Assembly: GCA_026770025.1 (NCBI GenBank)
Contig: JAMXDE010000030.1
Coordinates: 1 to 64,000, forward strand
From: Craspedostauros australis
Taxonomy: Eukaryota; Bacillariophyta; Bacillariophyceae; Mastogloiales; Achnanthaceae
Direction of reading: 5' to 3'
Length of the DNA: 64,000 nucleotides
Part shown: positions 40,037 to 49,055 of the stretch, piece by piece
Layout of the letters: every line of letters starts with the position of its first letter
Position numbering within the stretch: position 1 is the stretch's first letter
Translations under genes and position numbers: made by a program
The notes under the pieces: model-generated
What the model was told of the DNA's origin: nothing
The model's input: the letters and a program-made list of their open reading frames with translations, nothing else
Databases searched by the model: none

Positions 40037-42160
40037 ATGGGGAATTCGATCTCAAGACCCAGACGGCAAGGAGATCGACCTATCATGAACGTCCTTGCAG
40101 CGATATGCGACCTGGAGGAAATGAGGCAAGCAAATCTGTGCAGACGGTCGCTACAAGTCTTCTGGATGTCCGAGATTGTATCGGCAGACGGGCGAAGTGT
40201 GCGGCAGGCCGCAATTGACGGAGACAGCACACAGATCAGACAGAGCACGATGCAAATTCCAAGAGTCGGGCGGATCAAGGCAGCCTACTGGGCAACCTGG
40301 GGAGCCAAACTGAAGTCTCTGACGACGAGAGATGGAGTGCTCCACGATCAGTACAAGCTTGGAGGATGGCGCAAAGACGAGGCAACAACGTCGATGCGGT
40401 GGTGCGAAGCCACAGGAAGGTTGCAAGTCAAAGAGGCGCAGTGGACTGTGTGGCAGGAAGTGCCCATGAGATCACGCCGACGGATGTTCCGACGCATTCC
40501 CAACGCCGTGGGGGACGGGTCCGGTGTACCAGCTGACGGGTATCTCCAGGGCGATGGTCTGCGCATGCTGACCACAGGAGAGTGGGAGGACGAAAGGCCC
40601 GCCCTCAGCACCTCGGCCATGCCAGATGCGTGGCGAAGCCTCGATGAGGACGAAGCCTGGGCCATCCAACACGTGCGCAGCGAGACAGACTGGCAAGACA
40701 TGGCGAGGAGTATTCAGGACGGGACAGCGGTTGGAGGCAGCGATGGATCGGCGAAGGGAGGTAAGGGGTCGGCAGCGTGGGTGATGGCGACAGATGCCAC
40801 GCTCGAATCGATTGCCTTCGGAACGCTTGAGGCACCGAGACGGGAAGGACCCACGTCGTCGCAGCGAGCAGAACTCGCAGGCATATTCAGTGCACTCCTA
40901 ACGATCAGGGAAATGGAGAAAAGATATGAGATGGAAGGGGGGGAAATGCGATGGAGCTGCGACAACATGCAGGCGCTCAAGTCGCTGGAGTGGGACGACG
41001 ATCCAGATCCCTCAAGCCCCGACTACGATATGATGGTGGCCACCATACGCGTGCGGAGACAACTGCGGACGAAGGTCAGCGGTCAACATGTGCGAGGTCA
41101 TCAAGACGGCCGCAAGCAGCTGCATGAGCTGGATGCATGGGAGCGCATGAACGTGATCACAGACAGACTGGCGGCGCAACGCTGGGAGCTGCTAGAGAGC
41201 ACTGACAGCTGGAGCTACCATCAACACACGGGGAAGGCAGCATGGAGTGTGTGGAAGGGCGGCGTCAAGCGATCGAGAATCACCTACGACAATATAGCTG
41301 GCGCCAACATCAGCGAAGCGATGACCAGAGTGCGGCGGGAACGGGGCATCGACACAGGCAAGGAAGACGAAGCGGACGAGGGCGCCATGCGGCGGGCGGC
41401 GACGAGTCTGTCTGAAACGCAGAGAGTGCTGACGATGAAGCTTGTGTTGAAGGAGGCAGCAGTGGGAACCAGGATGGTGCAGTGGAAGGCGCGAGTGACG
41501 GATGTGTGCCCCCGGTGCGGCGAGACTGAGACGCACGAGCATCTTTGGGTGTGCCAATCTGAAGAATCCCTTGCGTTGTGGAGAACGCAGCGACACCGGT
41601 TACGGAAGACATTACGGAAGGCGGCGACCCACCCAGGTCTTGCCAAAGTGATGGTGCGGAATGTGAAGCAAACGTCCCGAGGGCTCGGCCCGGTGGGACG
41701 CATACGGGCGAATCAAGTGGAGGCCAAGCTGATGGACGATCAAAGCGCGATCGGGTGGAGCAGGTTCCTGAAGGGGGTGATGGCCGCGTCATGGTCCACC
41801 CTGCAGGCGGAGTACTACGTGCGCATAGGTAGCAAGAGATCGGCGGAGAAATGGGCAGCGCAGGTGGTGCGGAAGGTGTGGAGAATTGCGTGGGAGCACT
41901 GGTACCAAAGGAACCAAGCCATGCACCACAGTGATCAAGGGCCCGAGGCTGAGCTGCGGCAGATGGTGAGAGACTACGCGAAGCGGCTACAGGAGGAGGG
42001 CCAGGAGCAGAGCTACCAGGACGCGGAATGGGCGCAGCTGACTCTAGATGGCCGCGGAGCGACCGATATTGTCGCGACATGGGTTATAAGCGTTAATTTC
42101 TTGTGTTCATGCAGGGCGTGGACTGGCTCCGTGGTTCGATTCCGCAGCGCGCTATTTTGA
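40037..42160 (+). CDS. LINE ORF2, 3' part: RNase H domain and CCHC knuckle (separated fragment)
   Basis: The frame is open from 39898, where it joins the 5' part exactly. The ATG at 40037 is simply the first one present and is not a natural start. A type I RNase H domain is clear: GGSDGSAKGGKGSAAWV (first Asp), SQRAELAGI (Glu), WSCDNMQAL (Asp) and GHQDGRK...DRLAA (His/Asp region). A CCHC knuckle, VCPRCGETETHEHLWVC, lies near 41508-41560. From 42070 the frame reads into a second insertion, so the last 30 codons up to the stop at 42158-42160 are not LINE sequence. It is probably not expressed by itself. Confidence 0.8.
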   Translation: MGNSISRPRRQGDRPIMNVLAAICDLEEMRQANLCRRSLQVFWMSEIVSADGRSVRQAAIDGDSTQIRQSTMQIPRVGRIKAAYWATWGAKLKSLTTRDGVLHDQYKLGGWRKDEATTSMRWCEATGRLQVKEAQWTVWQEVPMRSRRRMFRRIPNAVGDGSGVPADGYLQGDGLRMLTTGEWEDERPALSTSAMPDAWRSLDEDEAWAIQHVRSETDWQDMARSIQDGTAVGGSDGSAKGGKGSAAWVMATDATLESIAFGTLEAPRREGPTSSQRAELAGIFSALLTIREMEKRYEMEGGEMRWSCDNMQALKSLEWDDDPDPSSPDYDMMVATIRVRRQLRTKVSGQHVRGHQDGRKQLHELDAWERMNVITDRLAAQRWELLESTDSWSYHQHTGKAAWSVWKGGVKRSRITYDNIAGANISEAMTRVRRERGIDTGKEDEADEGAMRRAATSLSETQRVLTMKLVLKEAAVGTRMVQWKARVTDVCPRCGETETHEHLWVCQSEESLALWRTQRHRLRKTLRKAATHPGLAKVMVRNVKQTSRGLGPVGRIRANQVEAKLMDDQSAIGWSRFLKGVMAASWSTLQAEYYVRIGSKRSAEKWAAQVVRKVWRIAWEHWYQRNQAMHHSDQGPEAELRQMVRDYAKRLQEEGQEQSYQDAEWAQLTLDGRGATDIVATWVISVNFLCSCRAWTGSVVRFRSALF
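42064..42069 (+). repeat. Target-site duplication of 450-bp element, left (CGATAT)
   Basis: CGATAT recurs at 42520-42525. Collapsing the two keeps the LINE reading frame. Confidence 0.6.
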
Positions 42161-42519
42161 CATGGTAGTGTGCTGCGGAATCGAACCGCTCTGCCTACCA
42201 GGCCACCTTAGTCGAAACTGCTACTGTCTAGATACAAATACCTGTTCTGACACCCTTCCTATTGGTAACTAGACTAGCCCTTCAGCCCCTACCAGCCCTT
42301 CCGGCTACGTAGTCAGACCGCTCACACTCTATGTTTATCCTCCCGCTGTAGGGAGACGGCATTTCGTCCCAGTCGCCAACAAGGCATGATGTTTTCGAGG
42401 ACTCGAACCCGCGACCTTACCATGTTACGACATAAGGTGCTGCGGAATCGAACCGCTCTGCCTACCAGGCCACCTTAGTCGAAACTGCTACTGTCTAGAT
42501 ACAAATACCTGTTCTGACA
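42070..42519 (+). mobile_element. 450-bp non-autonomous element with tRNA-like segments, inserted in LINE ORF2
   Basis: It begins TGTCGCGAC and ends CTGACA. Its outer nine bases pair with one another at about seven positions. CGATAT flanks it on both sides. It contains a GGTTCGATTCC B-box-like motif on the + strand (about 42133) and, inverted, GGAATCGAACC twice on the other strand. A second tRNA-like motif, GGACTCGAACC, lies near 42399. An 84-bp segment is exactly duplicated inside it. It has no coding capacity. A tRNA-derived SINE or a miniature retrotransposon is the likely class. Confidence 0.6.
42170..42253 (+). repeat. 84-bp direct repeat, copy 1
   Basis: It matches 42437-42520 exactly by eye, starting GTGCTGCGGAATCGAACC and ending TGTTCTGACAC. 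On the minus strand it reads like a tRNA 3' half joined to an A-box-like TGGCCTGGTAGGC. Confidence 0.85.
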
Positions 42520-42520
42520 C
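42437..42520 (+). repeat. 84-bp direct repeat, copy 2
   Basis: Second copy of 42170-42253, separated from it by 183 bp. Its end coincides with the end of the 450-bp element. Confidence 0.85.
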
Positions 42521-42525
42521 GATAT

Positions 42526-42628
42526 CGCTACAGTGGCCGTGTGGATCGGGCAAGTGCAGCGCGTGCGTGGACTGCCGGCAGATCATGCTCCAGCAGAGGT
42601 ACGCAACTGGCTACGACGCCGCAAATGA
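42526..42628 (+). pseudogene. Original C-terminal codons of LINE ORF2, cut off by the 450-bp insertion
   Basis: When read in register from 42069 across one CGATAT, this stretch continues ORF2 for about 34 codons. It ends with RNWLRRRK and a TGA at 42626-42628. The following 340 bp to 42968 would be the natural 3' UTR of the LINE. Confidence 0.6.
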
Positions 42629-42955
42629 TCGTAGTGCTACGTCGCACGAGGCTCCAGGCTCACCGACGCCTCCGACGCAGCCACGGCGACGCACTCGCCG
42701 ATCAAGGTGCTGGCACCAAGCCGCCGGTTCCACCGACAAACAGAAAACACAAGAAAAAGAACTACACAAGCAGATACATACGAATCAGATGCGGGGGCGA
42801 CGAGGAGGATCTCACGGGTGACTCGACGACCGGTTAGCGCATACATGCATATGAATTGATAGTGCCGTGCTGCCTCGTGCTCCACACGAGAATAAAGCGG
42901 GCGGCGTAAAAGCGCCTACGGCGCAGACTGCCACAGTAACAGTCTAATCCATGAG

Positions 42956-42968
42956 TTATATATATATA
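42956..42968 (+). other. LINE 3' tail, (TA)n
   Basis: GTTATATATATATA ends directly at the right target duplication. A short simple-repeat tail replaces poly(A), as seen in several LINE clades. Confidence 0.6.
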
Positions 42969-42985
42969 CAACAACATCCCTCCAT
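42969..42985 (+). repeat. LINE target-site duplication, right copy (17 bp)
   Basis: Exact copy of 28007-28023. Satellite sequence continues after it. Confidence 0.85.
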
Positions 42986-44850
42986 CTCTCCCCAAGCACT
43001 CGCATGTGATGTGTTGACACGTGACATCCTGTGCTGGTGGTGGGTCAGGTGATCCAACCAAGGGTGATCCAACCGCAGATGATCCAACCGCAGATGATTA
43101 ATTTTGCAGCAAGGATTACATGCGACAGCGTTCACCCGTCTCTGACCCTGCATTCGCGTGCGGTGTGCTGCGTTGATGTTGCATATGGTGATTCAACCGT
43201 TGCAGATTCATTTCGCAGCGGAGATGGCACCTGGCAGTGTCCACCCGCCTCCAAACATGTGCTCGTTTCTAGCATTCTCGCGTGTGATAGCATTTGTTGG
43301 CAGTGTGCACAGTGATCTATGCGCAAGGCCATTCACTTTGCAGTGACAATCACATCTGACAGCGCCCTTGCATCTCCGACCCAATGCTTGTGCATGGTGA
43401 CCTGTCTCGATGTGCGCGCTGGGTGATCCAACTCACACTGGATTCACCTCGCAGTGAGGATCACGTCAACAGCTCGCAGCGTCCCTCCATGTACCATCCA
43501 CCATGTGTTCGAGTGTGTTGCGCCGGGTTCTCCAACCGCGGCGCGGTTCACTTGCAGCAACAATCACATCTGAACTCGTCTCCGCATCTTTGAACATGTG
43601 CTCGTGTATGCTGATGCTGCGTTGCCACTGCGCGAGGTGGTCCAAGCACAGCGAATTTACGTTGCAGCGAAGGTGGCATCCGACATCACCCATCCCTCTG
43701 TGACCATGTGCTCGTTTGTGATCTTTCCACGAGTGATGTACTCGCATGTGATGGGCTGCATGGATGGTGCACAGGTTGATCCTTCATTGTGCAGTTGTGA
43801 TGACATCCAAGAGTGCCTCTCCATATCCGACCATGTACTTGGATGTGATATGCATGGTGGCCTCTGCGTGGCGACCTCTGTATGAACTCATTCATTGCCC
43901 ATCGCGGATCGCATCCAACAGTGTCCCCCATTCTTGGCCTTTTACTTGATGTCATGTGTTGTGGCGGCCTGTGCTGGGTGATCCATGCTCAGTGTGATCC
44001 ATATGCAGGGTGATCCACTTCGCAGTTGTGATTGTATCAGAGAGCGCCTCTCCACACGCGACCATGTGTGCTCAAATGTGATGTGCCAACTGTGCTATGC
44101 TATGTTGGTGCTGCGTAGGGTGACCCAACCGCATCTCCAGTTGCTGTGCATTGAGGATCATATGCAATAGCGTCCATCCATCTCTGACCTAGTAGTCGCG
44201 TGTGGTTGGTTTGCATGGATTGGCCTATGCTGGTCTGCATTGATGGCATGCAACGTGATCCAAACTCAGGATAGACTCTCTCGCTCCAAGGAGAGAATCG
44301 CCTATCACAGCGCCCCTCTATCTCTCGCCATGTGCTCACGTTGGATGTGCCGTGTTCATGTGTGTGCAGGGTGATCAACCGCAACGGATTCATCTTGCTG
44401 TGACGATCACATTCGCCCGCGCCCACCCATCTCTGGCCTTGTTGTGGTGTGTGATGTTCTGTGTTGGAGATGACATTGCACACACCTTGCCTCCCTCTCT
44501 GAAAATGTGCTTGCATGTGCTGTGCCATGCTGAGGATCGTCGTGATGTTGGGTAACAGATCCACTTCGCGATGGGGGTTACATCGAACAGCCCCTCTGCG
44601 TCTCTCACAGCATGCTTCATGTGCTGAGCTCTGTTGATGTTGTGTTGAGTGCTCGAACGCCAGTGGACTCATTCGGTGACGAGGACAACATTCACCATCA
44701 TCCCTTCATCTCTCACCCTGTGTGCTCAAGTGTGTTGTGCGATCGCGTGCTGGGTTCAGATTGGGCAGGGCGATCTGACTGCATGTCAAGTGACTGAACA
44801 GCGAGGACTGTATCCCACAATGTCTGTCAATCATCCAACAGAAGAGAGCT
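42986..44850 (+). repeat. Degenerate ~120-bp satellite, right block
   Basis: About fifteen diverged copies of the unit described at 26650-28023, with recurring GTGATCCAACCGCAG, CACTTTGCAGTGA, CCATGTGCTCG and GTGATGTGCTGTG-like elements. No gene is supported in it. Confidence 0.78.
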
Positions 44851-44854
44851 GTGG

Positions 44855-45240
44855 TGATATGCTGCGATGTCATGCTGTGATGCCATGCCGTGGTGCCATG
44901 TCGTGACGCCATGCTATGGTGTGATGCTGTGCCGTGATGCCATGCCGTGATGACATGTTGTGATGCTGTGCTGCGATGGCATTCTGCGATGCCATGCTGC
45001 GATGCCATGCTGTGATGCCATGCCGTGACGCTGTGCCGCGACGCCATGCCGTTGCGCCATTTTGTGATGCCATGTTGTGATGCCATCTTGTGGTGCGATA
45101 CCGTGCCGTGATGATCTGCCATTCTGTGATGCCATGCTGTGATGTCATGCGTCGATGCCATTCTGCGATGCCATGCCATGATGTCATGTTAGGGTGTCAT
45201 GCTCGGATGTCACTTTCGGATGTTCCGTTGATGCTGTGCT
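44855..45240 (+). repeat. 15-bp minisatellite (TGTGATGCCATGCCG-like)
   Basis: About 25 imperfect units with frequent T/C changes. Because the period is a multiple of three, all frames stay open, producing repeat ORFs such as a five-residue ITAWH/MASQH pattern on the minus strand. These are not taken as genes. Confidence 0.8.
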
Positions 45241-46673
45241 TCGATGGTAGTCGTATTGCGGCGTTGGATGCCTCTCCTTTGTTGTGAATACAGCCCACCA
45301 GGGCGCTCGTCCTCAATGAACGTTGCAGTGCGTTGGACATCGTGCTTGCGTGTGGAATAGCAAAAGATCGACGAGACCAAATGACTGCGAAAACGCATTT
45401 GCTTCCACCCCAACAAGAACGACGGCGAACAAGTCTGCTTTCTCTGTGTGAACATCTGTCATCAGCCAGTGGGCGGGCTCTTCCAAACTTCACGACTTGA
45501 TGATTTCGGCGCCTCAAGACGTGTTGTGTGTTGCCTGCGAGCCCAAGAGACCACCTCCAGAGACACAAGAAGACCCTCCCAAAATCCAAATCGACACTTG
45601 ATCGATCTGGTCGAGAGCCATCAATTCGACACACAGTTCGTTTGGTAGGCCACCCGTCGTCTCTGGCAACAAAGTCAACGACGTATGCATTTGTCACATC
45701 GGGACATTTCTTCATTTAAGGAAGCATGAAACGAAAGTTGTGGACAGATGGGACATTGACATGTGTTAACGTCCGTCCAACCGAATAAGGAGCATGCCAA
45801 CCCGCAAGCCGAAACGGAAATGGAGAATCCTGTTCTCCCCAGAAGCTAATCGAACATCGACGACTTCGATCGAAGCGAAATCGAGAAGCCCAGGAAATTG
45901 AAGAAGGCAATTCCACGTCTATCCGCGGTACGAGAATCTCGAAAGATGTGTGTGGATAGCGTCTGGAGAACGTCGAATGAGACTGTCTTCCGACCATGTG
46001 TACGACGTCCAAAAGCCAAGCCATCCAGGTTTGGACACATGTTGTTGTCTAAACTCACAACATCCTTGGCTTGACGGGCGATGTCGGAGGAAAGGCTAAA
46101 AAGTTTTAACACGGGCCACTGCGAGGGTATCTTGTGGCGCGGCCGGCGTGTAGAGGTTAGCCTAGATGCTTATAACTCTTATAATAATGCTCGTAGGGGG
46201 GGCAATATTTCACACAGTAACCCTCCACCTATAGGTCTATCTGTGTGCAAAGTTTCTGATAGGTCATAAAAGTCATTACGGCTCAGATGCACGCTTCCTA
46301 GAGTAACCGGGTCCTAACGGGCTACAAGTGCTCGATAGATTGCTGGCTCGTACGGTACCATACCATACACGCTCGTAAAATACGTACTTGCACTCGTCTT
46401 GGAGTCCATTCCAACAGTACGCGTCGCCCCGTGGCCCATGCTCCGACCGACACCTGGATACGCTCGTGCTCATTTGCTCACACGTCACCATCTCGATCTT
46501 TCTATCTCTCACTTTTTCTACTTTGGTACTCGTCCCACGCATTTCAAGCGATGCCAATGAGTGCAATGAAGCTCCTGTTGTGTGAAGCGTAGTTGATTTA
46601 AACTAATTTTGTTGTATGCAGCGCTGTTATGCTCGAGTCGATTGTATGGATATGGATATTGACGGGCTCTACT
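45241..46673. other. Spacer with dispersed repeat, no supported gene
   Basis: A 172-codon minus-strand frame starts with ATG at 45715 and runs to 45197. It has no recognised domain and its end lies in the minisatellite, so it is not called. The dispersed repeat copy B is at 46181-46333. Confidence 0.4.
46181..46333 (-). repeat. Dispersed repeat, copy B
   Basis: Reverse-complement match to 14566-14715, with the same core and few mismatches. Confidence 0.75.
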
Positions 46674-49055
46674 CTATGTGTCTATGAGCTCCCCACAGAA
46701 CAGATGAACCAACGCATCCTCGTCGTTGAACTCTCGCGTACAGCAGTCGCAATCCAGAGTCGCGGTGGCGCCGCAATCGATCGCCACCGTGCGGAGCCCT
46801 GGGTTGGGGAGGGTTTCGTTGCAAATGGATGTTGGCAATACCGTAAATGCATTGCTGCGGTAGGCATTGATGAACTCCAATCGCCCTGGCAGGACGAGGT
46901 CTTGCGGAAAAATTTTCTCTGTGAAGTTGTTCAAGGAAACGTCGATCACTTCGAGATTGCTCAGCAGACCAAGCTGGGATGGAACTGTGCCCGTGAGCTG
47001 GTTTCCGCCGACCTCTAAGCTGACGAGCCGCAATGCATTGCCGATCTCTGTCGGTATCGACCCGGTGAGGTCGTTGTTGGACACTTTGAAGAATCGTATG
47101 TTGGGGATGTTGAATATCTCCGTCGGGATCGTGCCATTGAAACCGTTGTCGTTGAACTCGAGGGCATCCATGCGGTTCAGGAGGCCAAGTTCTGTCGGGA
47201 TTGTTCCCGTGAACGAAACTTCGGAGAGCTTGAGCTCGGTGAGGGAGGTCATGAGACCGATCTGGGTGGGGATGATGCCCTTGAGGCCTTCTTCGGAGGC
47301 GAACTCGAGCTCACGGATGTTGGATAGATGCAGCAGCGCCGTTGGAAGCGTCCCGTCGAGGTTGTTTTCCTCCGTCTCGAGACCTGCGATGGTGTCAATG
47401 AAGACGCATTCGATGCCGATCCATTCGCACACGTGCTCGCCAGGTTCGTACCAATCATCATTGTTGGTCCAGTTGACCCCGTTGGTCGCTTCGTAAAACT
47501 GCGTCATGGCGAAGAGTTGGACGACGAAGCTGTTGGAGGGGGCAGGCTTCGTGTCACCGTCGGTGATGGTGTCGATCTCGGATGCCACGTACAGGATCCC
47601 GTTGTGTTCGGGCTGACAGCCCGTCTTGTTGAGCACGAGGGTCGGTTCGATGATACCGCTGTCGATGAGCATCGTCTTGATCGTATCGTACCTGGCCACT
47701 CCAGTTTCGGTGAGGTTCGACCATGCCGCTTCGGTGGTGCCAAGGCAAAGGCACTGGTGGGGGATGATGAGATCGACGGCCTCGCCGATGCACCGAGGAT
47801 CGATCGGCTCGTTGGCGGTGTTGTCGGGGCGCGAGAGGACGATTGCGATCGGGATCGACACGCTGAGAATCACGCCAATGATGCAGCACGCCGCGATCAT
47901 GAGATACCGCTGGCGTGTATTATCCTCCTTGATATCCTCCGCCTCGAAGATGGCCTCGGAATCCTGGATGGGTTTGGCGCTGACGAGGCCCGATCCCGCA
48001 GCATCCGTCTCGGGCGCAGGAGACAGCTCCTGGACCGTGCCGTCGAGATTGCCTTGCTCTGGATCAACGCGATTGCTGTTGTTGTAGTCGTATTCGTCAA
48101 AGTCATCATCCTGTCCAGTGCTGGGGTCAAATCCGGCCTGTCGGTAGGCGCCGGGGCGTGGCTGCGACGCGGAATGGAGCTCCGGCGGGGTCGTCTCCGT
48201 GATGTTTGTAGAGAAGGTGGAGGCCGATACAGCGGATATGCCGGGCTCGAAGTTCGGTGGCATGGGTGCGCGCAATGAGGTTGTTGAAATTTCCTTTTCT
48301 TTCCCTTCGCTGTAATGGGATACCCCTGGCGTCAGCAACCTGGCCGATCCCGTTGTTGGCGTGAGCATCTTCTCGTAGACGACAGGATCTGCTCGCGCAG
48401 TTTTGGCAGAGCCGCTGGTGCCGCTGTTGGCGGTGTATCCCTTCTTTGCATCATTGGAATAGAGCCTCTCCTTTTCAAGGTAGGCCTGGTTTCGGCGACT
48501 TGCGATGGTGGAGGTGAGAGGCGCCCCTTGCGTGGCGGAGACCTGCTTCTTGTCTGTATCTCTGGTCGTGGACAGGCTGGCTCTACTTCCCCTGCTGGCC
48601 CGGCTGCTGGTGCTCGCTCGACTGCTGGTGCTCGCTCGACCGCCGCGGCTGATCCTGCGAGCCTGGGAGCCGTAGGCCGGCTGCTTGTCGTCGGGATCGT
48701 CCACGTCGATGGGAGCGGCGAGCATGCTGGAGTTGATGGATTCCCTGGACACCCCGTCCGCGGACAAGGCGATGGCCAGGGCGGCTTCTGCCTGCGAAGC
48801 GCTGGACTGGGAAGATCGCTGGCCTGCATATGCCATGGTCGACCTCGGCAGCGGCAGCGCTGCTGCATTCGCCGTGCTCGTTCGGATCTCCTTCTCGGCC
48901 TCCTTCGATCGAGCGTCGTACATCTGCTGGACGATATCTGACATGTCGTTGTTTTCGTTGCCGTCGTTGTTTCCGTTGCCATTATGGCTATCGTCCAAAC
49001 CTCGGGACGATCCCTTGGCAGATATATCGGTCAGGCTGCTGTTGCTTGTGTTCAT
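46674..49055 (-). CDS. Leucine-rich-repeat single-pass membrane protein (paralogue 2)
   Basis: The 793-aa product uses the ATG at 49055; the frame is open to 49154 but begins there only with GTG. The plan matches the gene at 8846-11440. A Ser/Arg/Thr-rich disordered N-terminus includes repeated SRASTSSRAS. The conserved juxtamembrane FEAEDIKEDNTRQRYL is followed by a transmembrane helix at about 385-406. A Cys-bearing linker and the LRR cap WTNNDDWYEPGEHVCEWIGIEC precede about six LRRs of the NxLxGxIPTEIG type. The protein ends in a Cys-rich cap with CDCCTREF. The LRR side should be extracellular. No kinase is present. It lies about 35 kb from its paralogue, on the same strand. Confidence 0.82.
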   Translation of the reverse strand: MNTSNSSLTDISAKGSSRGLDDSHNGNGNNDGNENNDMSDIVQQMYDARSKEAEKEIRTSTANAAALPLPRSTMAYAGQRSSQSSASQAEAALAIALSADGVSRESINSSMLAAPIDVDDPDDKQPAYGSQARRISRGGRASTSSRASTSSRASRGSRASLSTTRDTDKKQVSATQGAPLTSTIASRRNQAYLEKERLYSNDAKKGYTANSGTSGSAKTARADPVVYEKMLTPTTGSARLLTPGVSHYSEGKEKEISTTSLRAPMPPNFEPGISAVSASTFSTNITETTPPELHSASQPRPGAYRQAGFDPSTGQDDDFDEYDYNNSNRVDPEQGNLDGTVQELSPAPETDAAGSGLVSAKPIQDSEAIFEAEDIKEDNTRQRYLMIAACCIIGVILSVSIPIAIVLSRPDNTANEPIDPRCIGEAVDLIIPHQCLCLGTTEAAWSNLTETGVARYDTIKTMLIDSGIIEPTLVLNKTGCQPEHNGILYVASEIDTITDGDTKPAPSNSFVVQLFAMTQFYEATNGVNWTNNDDWYEPGEHVCEWIGIECVFIDTIAGLETEENNLDGTLPTALLHLSNIRELEFASEEGLKGIIPTQIGLMTSLTELKLSEVSFTGTIPTELGLLNRMDALEFNDNGFNGTIPTEIFNIPNIRFFKVSNNDLTGSIPTEIGNALRLVSLEVGGNQLTGTVPSQLGLLSNLEVIDVSLNNFTEKIFPQDLVLPGRLEFINAYRSNAFTVLPTSICNETLPNPGLRTVAIDCGATATLDCDCCTREFNDEDALVHLFCGELIDT

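Larger units (their letters stand above)
28024..42968 (+). mobile_element. Two-ORF non-LTR retrotransposon (LINE) carrying two nested insertions
   Basis: The element starts with a 56-bp A/G-rich leader, has ORF1 (28080-30671) and ORF2 (from 30668), and ends in a short (TA)n tail at about 42956-42968. Exact 17-bp direct repeats flank it. It is interrupted by a full copia element (33994-39891) and by a 450-bp element (42070-42519). Without these and their extra duplications it would be 8585 bp. ORF2 has an APE-type endonuclease, reverse transcriptase, RNase H and a CCHC knuckle. That is the architecture of I-group or related LINEs; the exact clade is not determined. Confidence 0.88.

Noticed and set aside
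42390-42480. Functional tRNA gene inside the LINE
   Set aside because: B-box-like motifs are present but no cloverleaf with a seven-base anticodon loop could be formed, so it is described as tRNA-like only.
42986-45240. CRISPR-like array
   Set aside because: The repeats are long, diverged and contiguous with no unique spacers of constant length, and the genome is eukaryotic.
45197-45715. 172-codon minus-strand ORF starting with ATG
   Set aside because: No recognisable domain, and its 3' end runs into a minisatellite. Support is too weak to call a gene.
14566-46333. The inverted 150-bp repeats as ends of one 31-kb mobile element
   Set aside because: The enclosed region holds unrelated genes and independently bounded elements, and no target duplication was found at the outer ends.
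47328-48278. Long + strand frame opposite the second LRR gene
   Set aside because: Shadow of the LRR coding strand; composition is incoherent. The minus-strand frame has a membrane helix and LRRs.
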